The notes: generated by a model from the sequence alone, not told the origin. Shown: positions 34,258-46,299, counted from the stretch's first letter. The stretch is DNA of 64,000 nt from Mytilus trossulus (GCF_036588685.1 NC_086384.1:50857973-50921972); one strand, 5' to 3'. Numbers and translations are program-made.

Positions 34258-34529
34258 GACGCAAACATACGTTAAACAAAAACAAAAAACATTAGTAAAG
34301 TTTGAAATATGTATATCTGTAGTAATGGTCTAATATTTCGTTCAAATCAAAAAAAAATATTGACAAAACCGAACTCAAATGCATTTACGGAAAAGATTGA
34401 AAATCTGATTGAATGACTGAATAACTAATTTCTGATATAGAACAAGTTTTTCCCGAAGAATGTGGTAGGTTAAAATCCATCACAATATGAGAAGATATCA
34501 AATGGTTGACCGAATGAGACCTTAAAAGA

Positions 34530-34700
34530 GGGACGAAATATACCAAAGGGACAGTCAAACTCATAAATCAAAATGATAACGCCATGGCTAAAAATGAAAA
34601 AGACAAACCGACAAACAATAGTACACATGACACAACATAGAAAACTAAAGAATAAACAACACGAACCCCATGTATTTAAGATACATACTGAGAACTAATC
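34530..34700 (+). repeat. Family H repeat
   Basis: CCAAAGGGACAGTCAAACTC, GATAACGCCATGGCTAAAAA and AAAGACAAACCGACAAACAA; matched by 46300-46400 (same strand) and, in reverse, by 41730-41825 and 42570-42790. Confidence 0.65.
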
Positions 34701-34820
34701 GGAGAATGTTAATACATTTGGAAAATTTATAAAACGTAATTTCATAACACATACAATTCAACAATTCATCTTTTAGTTCACACAATTATTCCTTTTATTT
34801 TACGTTTTGTCTACATAAAG

Positions 34821-35690
34821 CTAGCCGACCGAATAGTGCTAGGACTACTTGTATTCAAATGTCATTGCAATGCGCATGACTTTTTTGTTTTGTGTGCGGA
34901 AGTGCGTTATCTTCAGAGGCACCAGAGGGTAGCGTGTAATCCTATCACTGATGATGAGATCATGGCTGAAAACGGCGATATCAACATTTGTAATAAATTT
35001 TACAGTTTTAATAATTTGACAACTGAATACGATGGTATGAATTTCAAAGATAGATATAATTTTATAAAAAGACTCAAACATATTTGAAATCGCAAGAAAA
35101 GGAGAAATAAAAGATAAATGATCGGTGAACCCATTCGGGCACTTGCCAGTGTCGGAGAACAATAATTTTATCAAATTCGATTCGCTATCTTTCGCTATTT
35201 TTTCAGTGTTGTCTATTACTTTTAGAGACAAATTATCAAAATCTTCCACCTCTGTCTAAAAAATATGGCTAACTTTATGTTAAGGAGTTCTGTATTTAAT
35301 TTTTGTTGACAGCTTCAGACATACTATGTTGTACTCTTTAAAATAGAACAAATAAAGACTGACTTTTATTTAAAATGCACGAGTCAATCAAGACCAAAAT
35401 TTGTTTTAAAGTAATTCCTTTTCTCTTCTCATTCAGTCAGGGAAGTCCTAGTGTACGAAATAAGTGGTCAAGACTATTTTTTAAGACAACTACTAGCAAC
35501 AAGGTTAAATTGGGTCTTAACAATTTAACATTGCAAAACATTGCGTTTTGAATATTCATAAATATAATCTATGGACCCTTCTGCTGCTGAAAATAATATT
35601 ACACACACACACAAAGTGACATGCGCAACGTATTGGCCGGACAAATAGTTCAGGTACTATTCGTCCGGCTATACCCGGACAAATAGCAAC
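34821..35690 (+). mobile_element. DNA-transposon-like element with palindromic TIRs (copy 2)
   Basis: Same family as 17441-18571: right end GGACAAATAGCAAC preceded by TATTCGTCCGGCTATACC; the left end is clipped and begins CTAGCCGACCGAATAG. The conserved leader ORF starts at ATGGCTGAAAACGG (34962) and here runs 41 codons (MAENGDIN..RYNFIKRLKHI) before a stop. The centre differs from copy 1. It interrupts the duplicated TRIM flank; the empty site is visible in the other copy near 45195-45210. Confidence 0.75.
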
Positions 35691-36659
35691 TTCAAGTTAA
35701 ATATGCATGACAATATCTTATAAACTATCATGGCAATAATTAGGACAGTGACAATTGGATCAACAATGATCAAGCACTATGTTAATTCGTACTCACATGC
35801 TGTAAACAGAAATGGAACAAATCGGTACAACTTTTAATCAAACGACAACTTTTGTATTTAAAGATATGAAAGATAAGGAGTTAGCAAAGAGACATACATT
35901 CAATTTTAATTTTTAACCTAAAATAAAACAAATTTATATGGGCCATCGTTTTTAAAGTAGAGATACAATAACAATGAATAACACTAGTTTCAATTACATT
36001 TCATGAAAATTACAAAATTATACTTATATCGAAAATACATATTACTACATTTGGCTTAAGCTCGGGATTTTGTCTTGATCATGAACATTTTACAAGCATC
36101 TCCAAGTTTTGTAAAGTTCAAACAACGACAATCAAATAATATATTCAACATACTTGAATCCGAGAAGTTTATATGTCTCTGCTTTAATTTCATCAAAATA
36201 TGTCTGCTAGAGATTGTTTTTGTGTTAATACACGATAAGTTCTGATAAACATGCAACTTTCTTACAATGACTGCAATACTATACATATATTTACTTTTTT
36301 CCCAACATGGGAATACTTTAGACAAGGAAGTTGAATAGTACGGTCAAAGACATATATTTATATTTAATACATATTATTTGTCTCTTAATCATCAGTTAAA
36401 AGGACTCGTTTCTCCTATAAATATTAGAAGCATGTGCTTTTTTTATACAGATTGATAATTCAATGTTGATTGAATGCATGTTAGGTTTACCTGATGAATG
36501 ATAAACGATATATAGACAACGCCAGCTTTGTGTGTTTACTGTTGTCAAACTGGTAACCAGGCATCCGTTATCTCCCCTGTATCATATGTCAATGACTTTG
36601 TAAAACAAAATCATGTTATTGACGCGGGAGAATTTGAATTAACAATTAATGTTGGTTCA

Positions 36660-37200
36660 TGGTATACATAGTGATTACGACCGATGGCCAGCGTTGAAGG
36701 CCCCGGGTTCGATTCTCACTTTAAGTGCTTAAAATTTTAGTACATCACGAGTTTAATTTTTACCATCTATCACACTTCTCTGATGCCAAGACAGGAGTTT
36801 AAACTAGAATGGGCACTTCTGGGGCCTCGAATGGTCTAAGTTGTCACTCGCTTTGAGCTGGAGATCAATCTTATGATATCTCTCCGGTTTGTCTGTTTCC
36901 GCAGAGTTGCCCGGTGTTTCCCTTCAAACATTTCGGCTTCCCCAACCAAGCTAACAGCCTCCCCTTGACCTAGCAATCCCTTGTGTTGGTTGGGGATTGA
37001 TTGTCCTTGTATAATGTTGTCGTAGTTATACGTTAGTGACACATCTCCATTAATCCCGATAGGGAGTGTAAATGGATGCCACTGTACCCACACAGCTTTC
37101 CAGACGTTCTTCGGATTACGGAAGCATTTACCAGTACATACATATTCTAACTGGACCAATGACCAAAAGTTGATTGATGAATTGATACCAAAACAATTGT
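36660..37200 (+). other. GC-richer block with tRNA-like B box, unidentified
   Basis: Stands out from AT-rich surroundings. GGGTTCGATTCTC at about 36706 resembles a B box; the minus strand has a 107-codon open frame (37159-36836) without a recognised domain. Could be a SINE or a fragment of a retroelement or gene. Confidence 0.35.
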
Positions 37201-37694
37201 CTATAGATGGACTTGTCTATAATGAGCGAATAGATTAAACTCCGCTCTAGCAAGTGAAATAAATCAAGTAATAATAGTATTGAATTTATGTGAACTCCAT
37301 ATTTTCCTATTTGTGTTTAGGTAGCGGGCTGATATAAAAAAAAAACATGTATATTGCTTCCAACTATTAGCACATGCCTTTCCGTAACGTTATGGCATGA
37401 CATTCCGGCGTTACTCGGCAAATTCTGACAAAATATACCACCATCGTACATGCCATTGAAAAAAAAATATTCAAAGAAGGCAAGGACATATAACTAACAT
37501 CTTATATACGTTTTTAGAAAAAAAAGGCTAAATCAATAACTAGGAAACAAGAAAATATATCATTTAAAGTGCAAAAACAAAAAAATACAATAAATGCTTC
37601 TTCAAGGTTTCCGGCATAATTTAGAAAGTTACCTTTGAACAATACACATGTACTAAACTGTTGCTTTTTCACCATTGTTGAAGCAAACATATTT

Positions 37695-38035
37695 GGCTAG
37701 TTATCAAAGGTACCAGGATTAAAATTAAGTACGCCTGACGTGCGTTTCATCTACATAAGACTCATCAGTGACGCTCATATATAAATATTTATAAATCCAA
37801 ACAATTACAAGGTTGAAGAGCATTGAGGACCCAAAATTCCAAAAATGTCTAGCAAGCATGCAATATCTTCGTGCTTTAAATACTATACGAAAATTAGTTA
37901 TTTAAAGTATAAGAAAAAGTAACATCGGAAAAATACAAAGTTGAAGAGCATTGAGGATCCAAAATTTCATAAGTTGTGCTAAATACGGCTAAGGTAATCT
38001 ATGCCTGGGATAAGAAAATCCTTAATTTTTAAAAA
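37695..38035 (+). repeat. Family C repeat, with internal duplication
   Basis: AAAGGTACCAGGATTAAAAT, CATAAGACTCATCAGTGACG, then GTTGAAGAGCATTGAGGA twice (about 37814 and 37942). An approximately 115-bp stretch (37812-37927) is nearly identical to 40085-40200. Confidence 0.7.
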
Positions 38036-38064
38036 AAATCTAAGTTTTGTAAAGAGGAAAGAAA

Positions 38065-38633
38065 TAGGTCCGGTAAGACCACTTTTTGGCCCCAAATATA
38101 GTAGTTTTACAAAATTGTTAAAATGTAAACTTTTAGTTATTTATTGTAAGGTAAAACGCTTTCGATACATACATATGGGCTGGGGTTTTTCAATACAATG
38201 CACAAATATTTGATGCTAGCATCATTAAGTTATGCTAAATTACTGAAATCTTCACAATATTAGCTTTCTGGTTAAATTGTTGACGGTTTCCGTCTCAAAT
38301 GAAGGTGGCCGTATTTGTGTTCATTCTTCATATTTAAATTAAAGTTGTATTTGATAATAACACATAACATATATAAAGGTTGAGGATGAACACGAATGCG
38401 GCCACTTTCATTTTTGACAAAAACCATATAAAAAAGTACATTTTTTGGCATATTTGATAGATTTTTCATATTTGAGTTTAAATCGGAGTGTGTTATATGA
38501 CTAAATGAGTTAAAATGTTTTACATAGATTATTGAATCAATTGAAAAAGACACTTAAGTTTATAAAAAGTGTCAAAAATCTTTCGTCAAATGAACTTGTA
38601 ATTTGAGGCCAAAATCAGCTCTTACTGGACCTA
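38065..38633 (-). mobile_element. MITE-like inverted-repeat element E, intact copy
   Basis: 569 bp, begins TAGGTCCGGTAAGACC and ends GGTCTTACTGGACCTA-like (CTCTTACTGGACCTA), i.e. TIRs of about 27 bp. Contains the internal stem GGTGGCCGTATTTGTGTTC / GAACACGAATGCGGCCAC. Aligns in reverse with 15433-17007 after removal of the LINE. Confidence 0.72.
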
Positions 38634-38654
38634 CTTCTATATCAAAATGACAAC

Positions 38655-38760
38655 ATTATTGATATTCATGTCAACACCGAAGTGTTGACTTCTGGGCTGG
38701 TGATACCCTCGGGGTCGAAACGTCCACCAGCAGTGGCATCGATCTTGTCACATTATATTT
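38655..38760 (+). repeat. Family D repeat
   Basis: ATTGATATTCATGTCAACAC, GGGCTGGTGATACCCTCGGG and CCACCAGCAGTGGCATCGAT; reverse complement at 47692-47790. Both lie next to family C copies. Confidence 0.7.
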
Positions 38761-39980
38761 CATTTTTTTGGTATCAGTAATTTAAATGAGTTTCGTCATT
38801 ACGGTACAAAAGTCAAAATATGGTAAGAATATCAACAACTATGATATAAACATGACTCTATAATATTTCCAGTTTTGAAGGAAAACATTCCTACCAAGTA
38901 TAACAGATTTCTGAGAAGACTTGCAACAACGAGCTGGAGTTTTTGTAATACTAAATAAATAAGTCTATTTCAGAAAAAAAATCCAATAAAAATGAACAAC
39001 TCAAACTAAGAATATAGCACGTTAAACGTAAAGTATAATATAATGACAAAGATTCCTGTCTTGTGTACGAAAACATTTTGTCAATGAGTATTTTGAGTAT
39101 ATGACGAACGGACAAACAATTACCATATCAAAACAGGGACAATCTATACTGAGTCTGAGAATTGTTTTTGTTATACTGATGTTTGTCTCAACTTAATGCA
39201 TACTAAACTTCCATTTCTCAGGATTCAAGGAACAATTTAACACTTCATAATATATAATTATCTCGATCCTGAAAATAGCCATGAACCACAATTTTGCGTG
39301 AAAAATATTGTTGGTTCCTAATAAACTATAAAACATTATTGATATTTTCTTTTTTATTTATTTTGAGTAATAAGTTGTAAGAATATACTGAATATAACCA
39401 ATTGGTATCTTGGAAGGTAATGGGAAAGGTATGTTTCAAACAATATCAAATTCCAAAACTTTTTTTTTTTGCGTCGCTAACTAATTTAAAAGAGAATAAT
39501 AAATATCTACTTAAGTCAGCATGGAAACTGAGTTTTAATTTCATTTTAGAAAATAAATGATATTAATGAAAAAAATAATAAATTAAAGACTGAGCAACAA
39601 AAAACCCAGAAAAAAGAAGAGATCTTTTGTGCTCTTAAAGGGTATGCAGAACTTATTCAACATGTTGCATCCGTCTGACCAGTTTTGATTAAATAAAATC
39701 AATTGCAATTTCAATTTGTTTTGTTCACATGGCCAAAAAACGTGGTGTGGAGTACTTCATTACTTGACATCAATGTGAATCATATGCGGTTTGATAAATT
39801 TAACAAAATAAATTTTGCTCTAAAAGTATTTGACCAATTTGAACATAGCTACGCCACAATAATCCTTAGATTATTCTGGTTTAATATACATAAAGGTTTC
39901 TCAGATGGCAAACAATGTTGATGTTATTAATATTGTGCTTATTTTATTTGGCATAACAAAAAACATGTAATTAAAGCTAG
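38761..39980. other. Intergenic, nothing recognised
   Basis: AT-rich sequence without convincing coding frames or named repeats. Confidence 0.4.
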
Positions 39981-39984
39981 AAAG

Positions 39985-40335
39985 TTCCAGGATTATAACT
40001 TCATACGCCAGACGCGCGTTTCGTCTACAAAAGAATTATCAGTGACGCTCAGATAAAAAAAAGTTATAAAGCCAAACAAGTACAAGTTGAAGAGCATTGA
40101 GGACCCAAAATTCCAAAAATGTTTAGCAAGCATGCAATATCTTCGTGCTTTAAATACTATACGAAAATTAGTTATTTAAAGTATAAGAAAAAGTAACATT
40201 GGAAAAATAATGAACTCCGAGGAAAATTAAAAACGGAAAGTTCCTAATGAAATGGCAAAATCTAAGGATAAAACACATCAAACGAATGGACAACAACTGT
40301 CATATTCCTGACTTGGTAACGGCATTTCTAAATGT
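39985..40335 (+). repeat. Family C repeat followed by family F repeat
   Basis: TTCATACGCCAGACGCGCGT and TTATCAGTGACGCTCAG mark family C; from about 40208 TGAACTCCGAGGAAAATTAA, then CAAACGAATGGACAACAACT and TGACTTGGTAACGGCAT mark family F. Confidence 0.7.
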
Positions 40336-40934
40336 AGAACATGAACAAATGATGATATTACAATCTCCCGCAAGTTAAAACACATCACAGCAAGGTTTAT
40401 ACTTAAACATGGAGTCATTCTGTTCAGAAGTAATTAAGCATAAAGTTCATTAATCAGATTGAAAAATCTAAATATTGCAATGTTAATTTGACAGGTCCAT
40501 CTGATAAAAGCTCAATCGTAACAACACAATATTTTCAAGCTGCGCATTAAATATGCAATAATTTTGTTTAGATATACTTGAGAGAAGAATGACATGTTTT
40601 TGTAAAACAAAGTGAATAAGAACTATATATGTATGAACTGCATTTCTGAAGGGGTATGAATTTCTGTCTGCAATTTGCTAACAAGATAACAGGGCATCAT
40701 ATTTGATGCACTTAAATGTCATCAGAAACTGTTAATTATAAAACATCATCAAAGATGACGTTCCACAAAATATCTATAGAAACTAATAATTTTTATCATT
40801 TGAAACTTTTTTTCGACATTAAACAAAAGGTTGTATGCCATATTTTTCTGGTGTCATTATTTTTATAACTTCTAATCCTTTCAATTCACAAATTATTGAA
40901 ATTAACCAGTCCGGCAATGATTTAAAATTTGAAT

Positions 40935-41350
40935 AGGTAGAATAAATAAAGGCAACAGTAGTATCCAGCTGTTAGAAATTCATTAATCGATGGAGAAAAA
41001 CCAAATCTGGGTTACAACTAAAACTGAGGGAAACACGTCAAATATACGACACAACAGAAACAAAACATTAACACTAACACACATAGAAACGAACTTTAAT
41101 ATAACAATGGCCATTTTCCTGACTTGGTAGAGAACATTTTAAGAAAAAGTGGTGGGTTGAACCTGGTTTTGTTGTATGCCAAACCGATCCGCTTTAATGG
41201 CAATGTTACTTATGTAATTAAAATGACAATATTACATGACAAGACTAAAATACAAATAAATGGGAGAAAAAATAGGACAGGACTACAAACGAATAATAGC
41301 CAACAAAAGGTACCAGATCAAAAATTTAATACGCCAGACGGGCGTTTCTC
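40935..41350 (+). repeat. Family B repeat ending in family C sequence
   Basis: AAAGGCAACAGTAGTATCCA, CTGAGGGAAACACGTCAAAT, ATAACAATGGCCATTTTCCT, GGTTTTGTTGTATGCCAAAC; ends with GGTACCAGATC..AATACGCCAGACGGGCGTTT, the start of family C. Confidence 0.7.
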
Positions 41351-41729
41351 AAACTTAATTATAAAATAGAAATCAAGAATGATCATAATATAAAGATGGT
41401 GTTTTCAAGAGAAACGATGACATCACATCTTATTTACAATTGTAAAAATAATCAAACAGTAATCGAAAAATATATCTTTCAGGGGGTAATTAACATTACA
41501 GGGAGGTAACTCTGTGTAAATCCGCTGAACGTTTTAAAAACCTTAAATTGTTAAGATTGTTATGGAATTACCAAACTTATCAATGACCAAATAAATTTTG
41601 TGTTTGTCAAACTGCTATATATCCAATGAAAATTTTCGGATAAAGTGTGTGGTTCAAGTTTTTTAAATGTTCATATATTTTTCAAAAGATCGAAGGATCG
41701 ATGTTGTTTCTTGTGTACTGTTATTTGTC

Positions 41730-41830
41730 TGTTTGTGTTTTTTTAATTTTTAGCCATGTCGTTGTCAATTTATTTTCGATTTATGAGTTTGACTGTTCTT
41801 CTAGTATCTTTCGTCCCTATTCTAAATACT
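41730..41830 (-). repeat. Family H repeat fragment
   Basis: TTTTTAGCCATGTCGTTGTC and TTTATGAGTTTGACTGTTCT, reverse complement of the 34530 copy. Confidence 0.6.
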
Positions 41831-42179
41831 TTGTCTAAATTTAATGAAAATTAAACGAACCGAATTATTTTTAGTTGAGAAATTTAGTATCACCTTAACA
41901 TGATAAAACAATGGTTATAAAAGAGACGATGTTATAGTGTGCCAACTATGCAGGAAGGGCAGTATGTCGAATTTCGCAACCATTTCGCAACCATTATTCC
42001 GATTTAACATTCTGAATTGTTGGAATTCTGCTATGCTTTACTATTGCCCTGTCACGTCCATTCTGTTTTTGTTAGATGTATTTACATTTGAACCCATCTG
42101 ATGAGTTAAGCCTGTTCAACTGATTCTTATAGTTCATTCTCTTGTTGTACTGTTACATCACTGTCCCATGTTAAGGCTT

Positions 42180-42425
42180 ATTCAAGAACCTGCAATTCAG
42201 TGTTTGTCGTTTGCTGATGAGTTACATATTTGTTTTTCGTTTATTTTGTACATAAATTAGGCCGTTTGAATTGTTTAACCGTTGTCATATCGGGGATAAC
42301 TATGTGGTATGAGCTTTGCTCATTGTTGTAGGCCGTAATGTGACCTATATATGTTAATTTCTGCATCATTTGGTCTCTTGTTGAGAGTTGTCTCATTGGC
42401 CTTCATACCACATCTTCTTTTGTAT
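42180..42425 (-). repeat. Family A-related repeat, reverse orientation
   Basis: ACCTGCAATTCAGTGTTTGT, TTTGCTCATTGTTGTAGGCC, GTTGAGAGTTGTCTCATTGG and CATACCACATCTTCTT, a well-preserved copy. Confidence 0.75.
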
Positions 42426-42569
42426 ATTGGACTGAAAAAGAGATAACTTTTTTGTCTATTACTTCCCTATACAATTGTTTAAGAAATTCATGATAACGTA
42501 AAATATTTGGAACAAATGTCCTAAGACCATTAATGACTGGAAAATAAGCAAGCAATAACCAAATGGAAA

Positions 42570-42800
42570 ATTGTTTGTTTCAAGTGTATATGTCGATCTG
42601 CTTACCCTTTCCGGGGCACCTGATATCACCCCAAGTCTTTGTGGTGGGGTTCGTGTTGTTTTTTCTTTAGTTTTTTATGTTGTGTCATTTGTACTATTGT
42701 TTGTCTGTTTGTCCTTTTCATTTTTAGCAATGGCGTTTTCAGTTTTCCATTTATGAGTTTGGTTGTCCCTCTGGTATCTTTCTTCCGTCTTTTACTTTAT
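42570..42800 (-). repeat. Family H repeat
   Basis: GGGGCACCTGATATCACCCC, TGTGGTGGGGTTCGTGTTGT, GTCCTTTTCATTTTTAGCAA and TTTATGAGTTTGGTTGTCCC. Open frames across it are incidental. Confidence 0.65.
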
Positions 42801-43134
42801 GTTAAATACATTCAGATGTACACCTACAATTAATGGCTAAAATCAGAAAATATTAAAAATACCAAGCTTTTTTGTTCAGTCTATATAAACTTTTGAATAT
42901 ATTTATTTCAAGAAGATTGCGATATTCTAATCCTTTTAACAGACTTTAAAGCAACTCTACTAATTCGGAGTTGTTTTAGTCATGTCATATCTCCTGGTTT
43001 TGATATGTTTACAATAAAAAAAAAAGTGAATTGCTGTTAACTATTGATGTTATAACCTGGTTAAATATCAGACGCCCAGTTAGAGTTGTTGTAAAGGGGA
43101 TAATTTGCTTATTTCATCTTTAATTTGAAAATAC

Positions 43135-44799
43135 TTACAATATTTTATACAATGCACAATTTTCACCTCGTTGATCACAGAACAGAAGAATGTGCTTGTC
43201 CATATCATAGCATACCGCACGCGGAATAGAATTTTTATCCAAATTAAGCAGGTGTTTGCAGGTTTTTCCGTCATGTTGTATAATTAAAAGGCTGAAAGAC
43301 ATACCACTTACAACGAAAAGGTTGCCCCAACAATCATTTGCTACGCCTAATGGATGCTTTACAGAATCGTCGTGAAACTTCCATACTTCTTTTCCATTCA
43401 AATCATAACAACATACATTGTTTTTTGAATTGTTTGAACAGAAGATGTTATTTTTGGACGCAGAGATATATAACATTCCTGAGGCAGCCAAAGTACATAG
43501 TTTATTTCCCATTTTGTCAAAAACACCAATATCTTGATTATGTCGGACGTAAATTTTACCATTTGACTGACTTAATCCCCAGCAGTTTCCACCGGTCTCT
43601 ATCATTTTCTGAACCCAACTTTTGCGATAATTAAAAATTTCGAAGAATCTTTTACTTCCGTATGTGATTGCAATGAGTTCAGAATCAAGCACTGTGATAT
43701 CATATGGATTAGCAGAAACTTGAATTCTGCCGATGTAGTTACCTTCTTCATTGTACTCTAATAGTTCTGTGGTATTGTAATTCGCAAACAATAGATGGTC
43801 ATTAGGCAATATAGCACAACCTGTTATACGAATATCTCCTTCTCGCTTGATTTTAACCTTGGTTAATAACTTAAGTTTTACGTCAGCGACATTTCTCGAT
43901 TGTTGTATCTTTTGCTGTATTTGTGCCTGTTCTATTTTTATCTCTTTAATGTTTAAATTCGAGAATTGTTCAGCTACTTGGATTTTTCCAAAATCTTTGA
44001 CTACGCTATTTGATAATTTCTGAATATCACTGTTAAGAACAAGGTTGAATTTATAATCATACATAGACTTAGCTGCAGTTTTGATGGATTCTGTTTCACT
44101 CATTACTAATTTGTCAATTTGACGCGTACCAAGAAATACTTGTAAGTCGGAAGCAAACTCTTTCATCTTCAGCACTTGATCTTTTAGTTTGATCAGTGTT
44201 TCCTGTTGTGAATGGAACTTTCGTAGAAACGTATTACAATTTGATTTGCATGTTTCTGATGCTGATATCAATGTTTGGATTAATTTTGCTTCAAGCGCAT
44301 CCAAGTGCTTATTTATTTTTCTCCTCGTATCTTGGATAATCGTCCTGGTATCTTTATCTTCCTTTTCAATATCTTTTGTGGCAGTATTTCTATTGTTGAT
44401 GCAAAGTGTAATATTACGCAATGTTACCTCAATTGACTCCTGCAAGTCAGATACAGCCGTGGATTGTCTAGCATTTGAAGCAGCAACATCTATTGGTATG
44501 ACATCGGCACATGATCTGTGTTCAGTCGATAAACACATCATACAAAGTGCTTTATCGTGAGATTTACAGAACCACTCGAGTTTCTTGTCATGATCGCTGC
44601 AGGTAAAGTCTATTGGAACATCTTCTATCTTCCGATAATCGTCAATCGAGATAAGTTTATGGTCCCTTGTAGTTTTGGTTTTCTTATGATTTTTCTCACA
44701 GTCTTCACATAAACCCTCTTCACAACTGGTACACCATTTTCTAGCATTCTGATGGGTTTCGTCATACAGACATGGACCACAAGATATAATGGACACCAT
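43135..44799 (-). CDS. RING-less TRIM-like protein: two B-boxes, coiled coil, beta-propeller (copy 2)
   Basis: 554 residues in one exon, same design as the gene at 32590-34257. B-box 1 (C7, C10, C23, C26, C31, C34, H38, H47) and B-box 2 (C67, H70, C78, H81, C86, C89, H94, C97) ligands are all conserved, as is the DHKLISIDDYRKI linker. The coiled coil is ~110-250 and the NHL-like propeller follows from ~320 (ITGCAILPNDHLLFANY, PYDITVLDSELIAIT, CCYDLNGKEVWKF, LGVANDCWGNLFVV). It ends at ALYKIL, two residues earlier than copy 1. Differences from copy 1 are spread along the length, more so in the coiled coil and propeller, and the frame is intact, which suggests both genes are maintained. The RING is absent here too. 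It probably arose by tandem duplication with its 5' flank. Confidence 0.92.
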   Translation of the reverse strand: MVSIISCGPCLYDETHQNARKWCTSCEEGLCEDCEKNHKKTKTTRDHKLISIDDYRKIEDVPIDFTCSDHDKKLEWFCKSHDKALCMMCLSTEHRSCADVIPIDVAASNARQSTAVSDLQESIEVTLRNITLCINNRNTATKDIEKEDKDTRTIIQDTRRKINKHLDALEAKLIQTLISASETCKSNCNTFLRKFHSQQETLIKLKDQVLKMKEFASDLQVFLGTRQIDKLVMSETESIKTAAKSMYDYKFNLVLNSDIQKLSNSVVKDFGKIQVAEQFSNLNIKEIKIEQAQIQQKIQQSRNVADVKLKLLTKVKIKREGDIRITGCAILPNDHLLFANYNTTELLEYNEEGNYIGRIQVSANPYDITVLDSELIAITYGSKRFFEIFNYRKSWVQKMIETGGNCWGLSQSNGKIYVRHNQDIGVFDKMGNKLCTLAASGMLYISASKNNIFCSNNSKNNVCCYDLNGKEVWKFHDDSVKHPLGVANDCWGNLFVVSGMSFSLLIIQHDGKTCKHLLNLDKNSIPRAVCYDMDKHILLFCDQRGENCALYKIL

Positions 44800-45238
44800 G
44801 ACAACACCTACGTTAAATAAAGAAGCTTTAATAACTTTAGGATAATCAATATATCTAGTAACGATATAAAAAAAATCAAATATAAGAACACAAAAGGTGG
44901 AAGTCCATGAAACCTGACAAAATCAAACTCTATGTCATCTAATTGAATAAATTGTATAAACAATCCTGACTTGGTATAGGTACCTTCCGATGAATATAGT
45001 GGGTAAAACTCAGTTGAATAGCTCGACTTCCCTCCCACCACTTATATGCGAAATATAAAAATGTATCAAAACGTTGACTGAATCAGACTATAGAGATAAA
45101 CTTTAAAAATCATTAAAAAAATATGGTTATAGGTAATGTAATTCAGAAACTCGTCTGTTAGTTCACACCACACTTCCTTTAATGTTATGCTTTGGCTTCC
45201 TGAAGTAAAATATGCATGATTGGATCTTATAAACAATC

Positions 45239-46061
45239 ATTTTTTTTATGGAAATATTCTTTATAAAGCACAAAAGTGTCAGTATTCACCTCATAAACTT
45301 ACAAAACCTTTGAATAGACTTATTAAGAAGGGATATAATTACGATACTGTTGTCAAGTCATTAAAGATTGCATATTTTGGCGTAAATATTGAGTCCCTGA
45401 TAAGGTCTTTGCGTCGGAACTAAACACATTTATTCTCAAAACAGTTGTTGGCATGACACGGGTTATGTTCTTCTCATATATGTTACGATGGTATGATACT
45501 AAACCCCTAACGGGAAGGATTGTGCCTGATGTTCATATGATGAAATCATAATCTTTCAGTCAGTTTAATTGAAGTCTGGAGCTGGCATGTCAGTTAACTG
45601 CTAGTAGTCTGTTGTTATTTATGTATAATTGTCATTTTGTTTATTTTCTTTGGTTACATCTTCAGATATCAGACTCGGACTTCTCTTGAACTGAATTTTA
45701 ATGTGCGTATTGTTATGCGTTTACTTTTCTACATTCGTTAGAGGTATAGGGGGAGGGTTGAGATCTCACAAACATATTTAACCCCGCCGCATTTTTGCGC
45801 CTGTCCCAAGTCAGGAGCCTCTGACCTTTGTTAGTCTTGTATTATTTTAATTTTAGTGTCTTGTGTACAATTTGGAAATTAGTATGGCGTTCATTATCAC
45901 TGAATTAGTATATATTTGTTTAGGGGCCAGCTGAAGGACGCCTCCGGGTGCGGGAATTTCTCGCTACATTGAAGACCTGTTGGTGACCTTCTGCTGTTGT
46001 TTTTTTATTTGGTCGGGTTTTTGTCTCTTTGACACATTCCCCATTTCCATTCTCAATTTTA
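45239..46061 (+). mobile_element. 5'-truncated retroelement with coding remnant and 3' region
   Basis: Begins in a coding stretch (FYGNILYKAQK, SPHKLTKPLNRLI, DTVVKSLKIAYFGVNIESLI; frame open to the stop at 45421-45423) shared with 14977-14639 on the minus strand. Then comes about 640 bp of non-coding 3' sequence ending TTCCATTCTCAATTTT. Its last ~190 bp recur in reverse at 52845-53020 and 29520-29645. The paralogous flank of TRIM-like gene 1 lacks this insertion, which fixes the boundaries to within a few bases. Element class is not recognised. Confidence 0.7.
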
Positions 46062-46299
46062 TGGCAATAGTTAGAACAATGATAGTTGGACCAACCACTC
46101 AATTAATTTGTACTCACATCCCACAAACAAGAATAGAACAAATCGGGACAAATATAGATTGGTCTTTAGTTGTATCTAAAGATATGAGACTGCAAAAATG
46201 CGCTTATGAGTTACAAAAAATACATTTATAGATTTGTTAATTCTAATTTTCAGAAAGTAGTGAGACAATGACACTTAATTCCTAACAGTCCATGAATGA

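Larger units (their letters stand above)
34258..36640. repeat. 5' flank of TRIM-like gene 1, duplicated block (copy 1)
   Basis: Aligns by eye with 44800-47110. Examples: 34745-34810 with 45130-45193 (both contain TTAGTTCACAC), 35730-35900 with 46062-46200 (ATGGCAATA.TTAG, GTACTCACAT), and 36480-36635 with 46965-47115 (CTCCTGTATCA, GTTATTGACG.GGGAG). This copy is interrupted by the TIR element at 34821-35690, and carries a family H fragment at 34530-34700. Confidence 0.75.

Noticed and set aside
42571-42833. Two overlapping Phe/Val-rich frames resembling membrane proteins
   Set aside because: They fall in the family H repeat, which recurs in the window, and have no conserved protein features.
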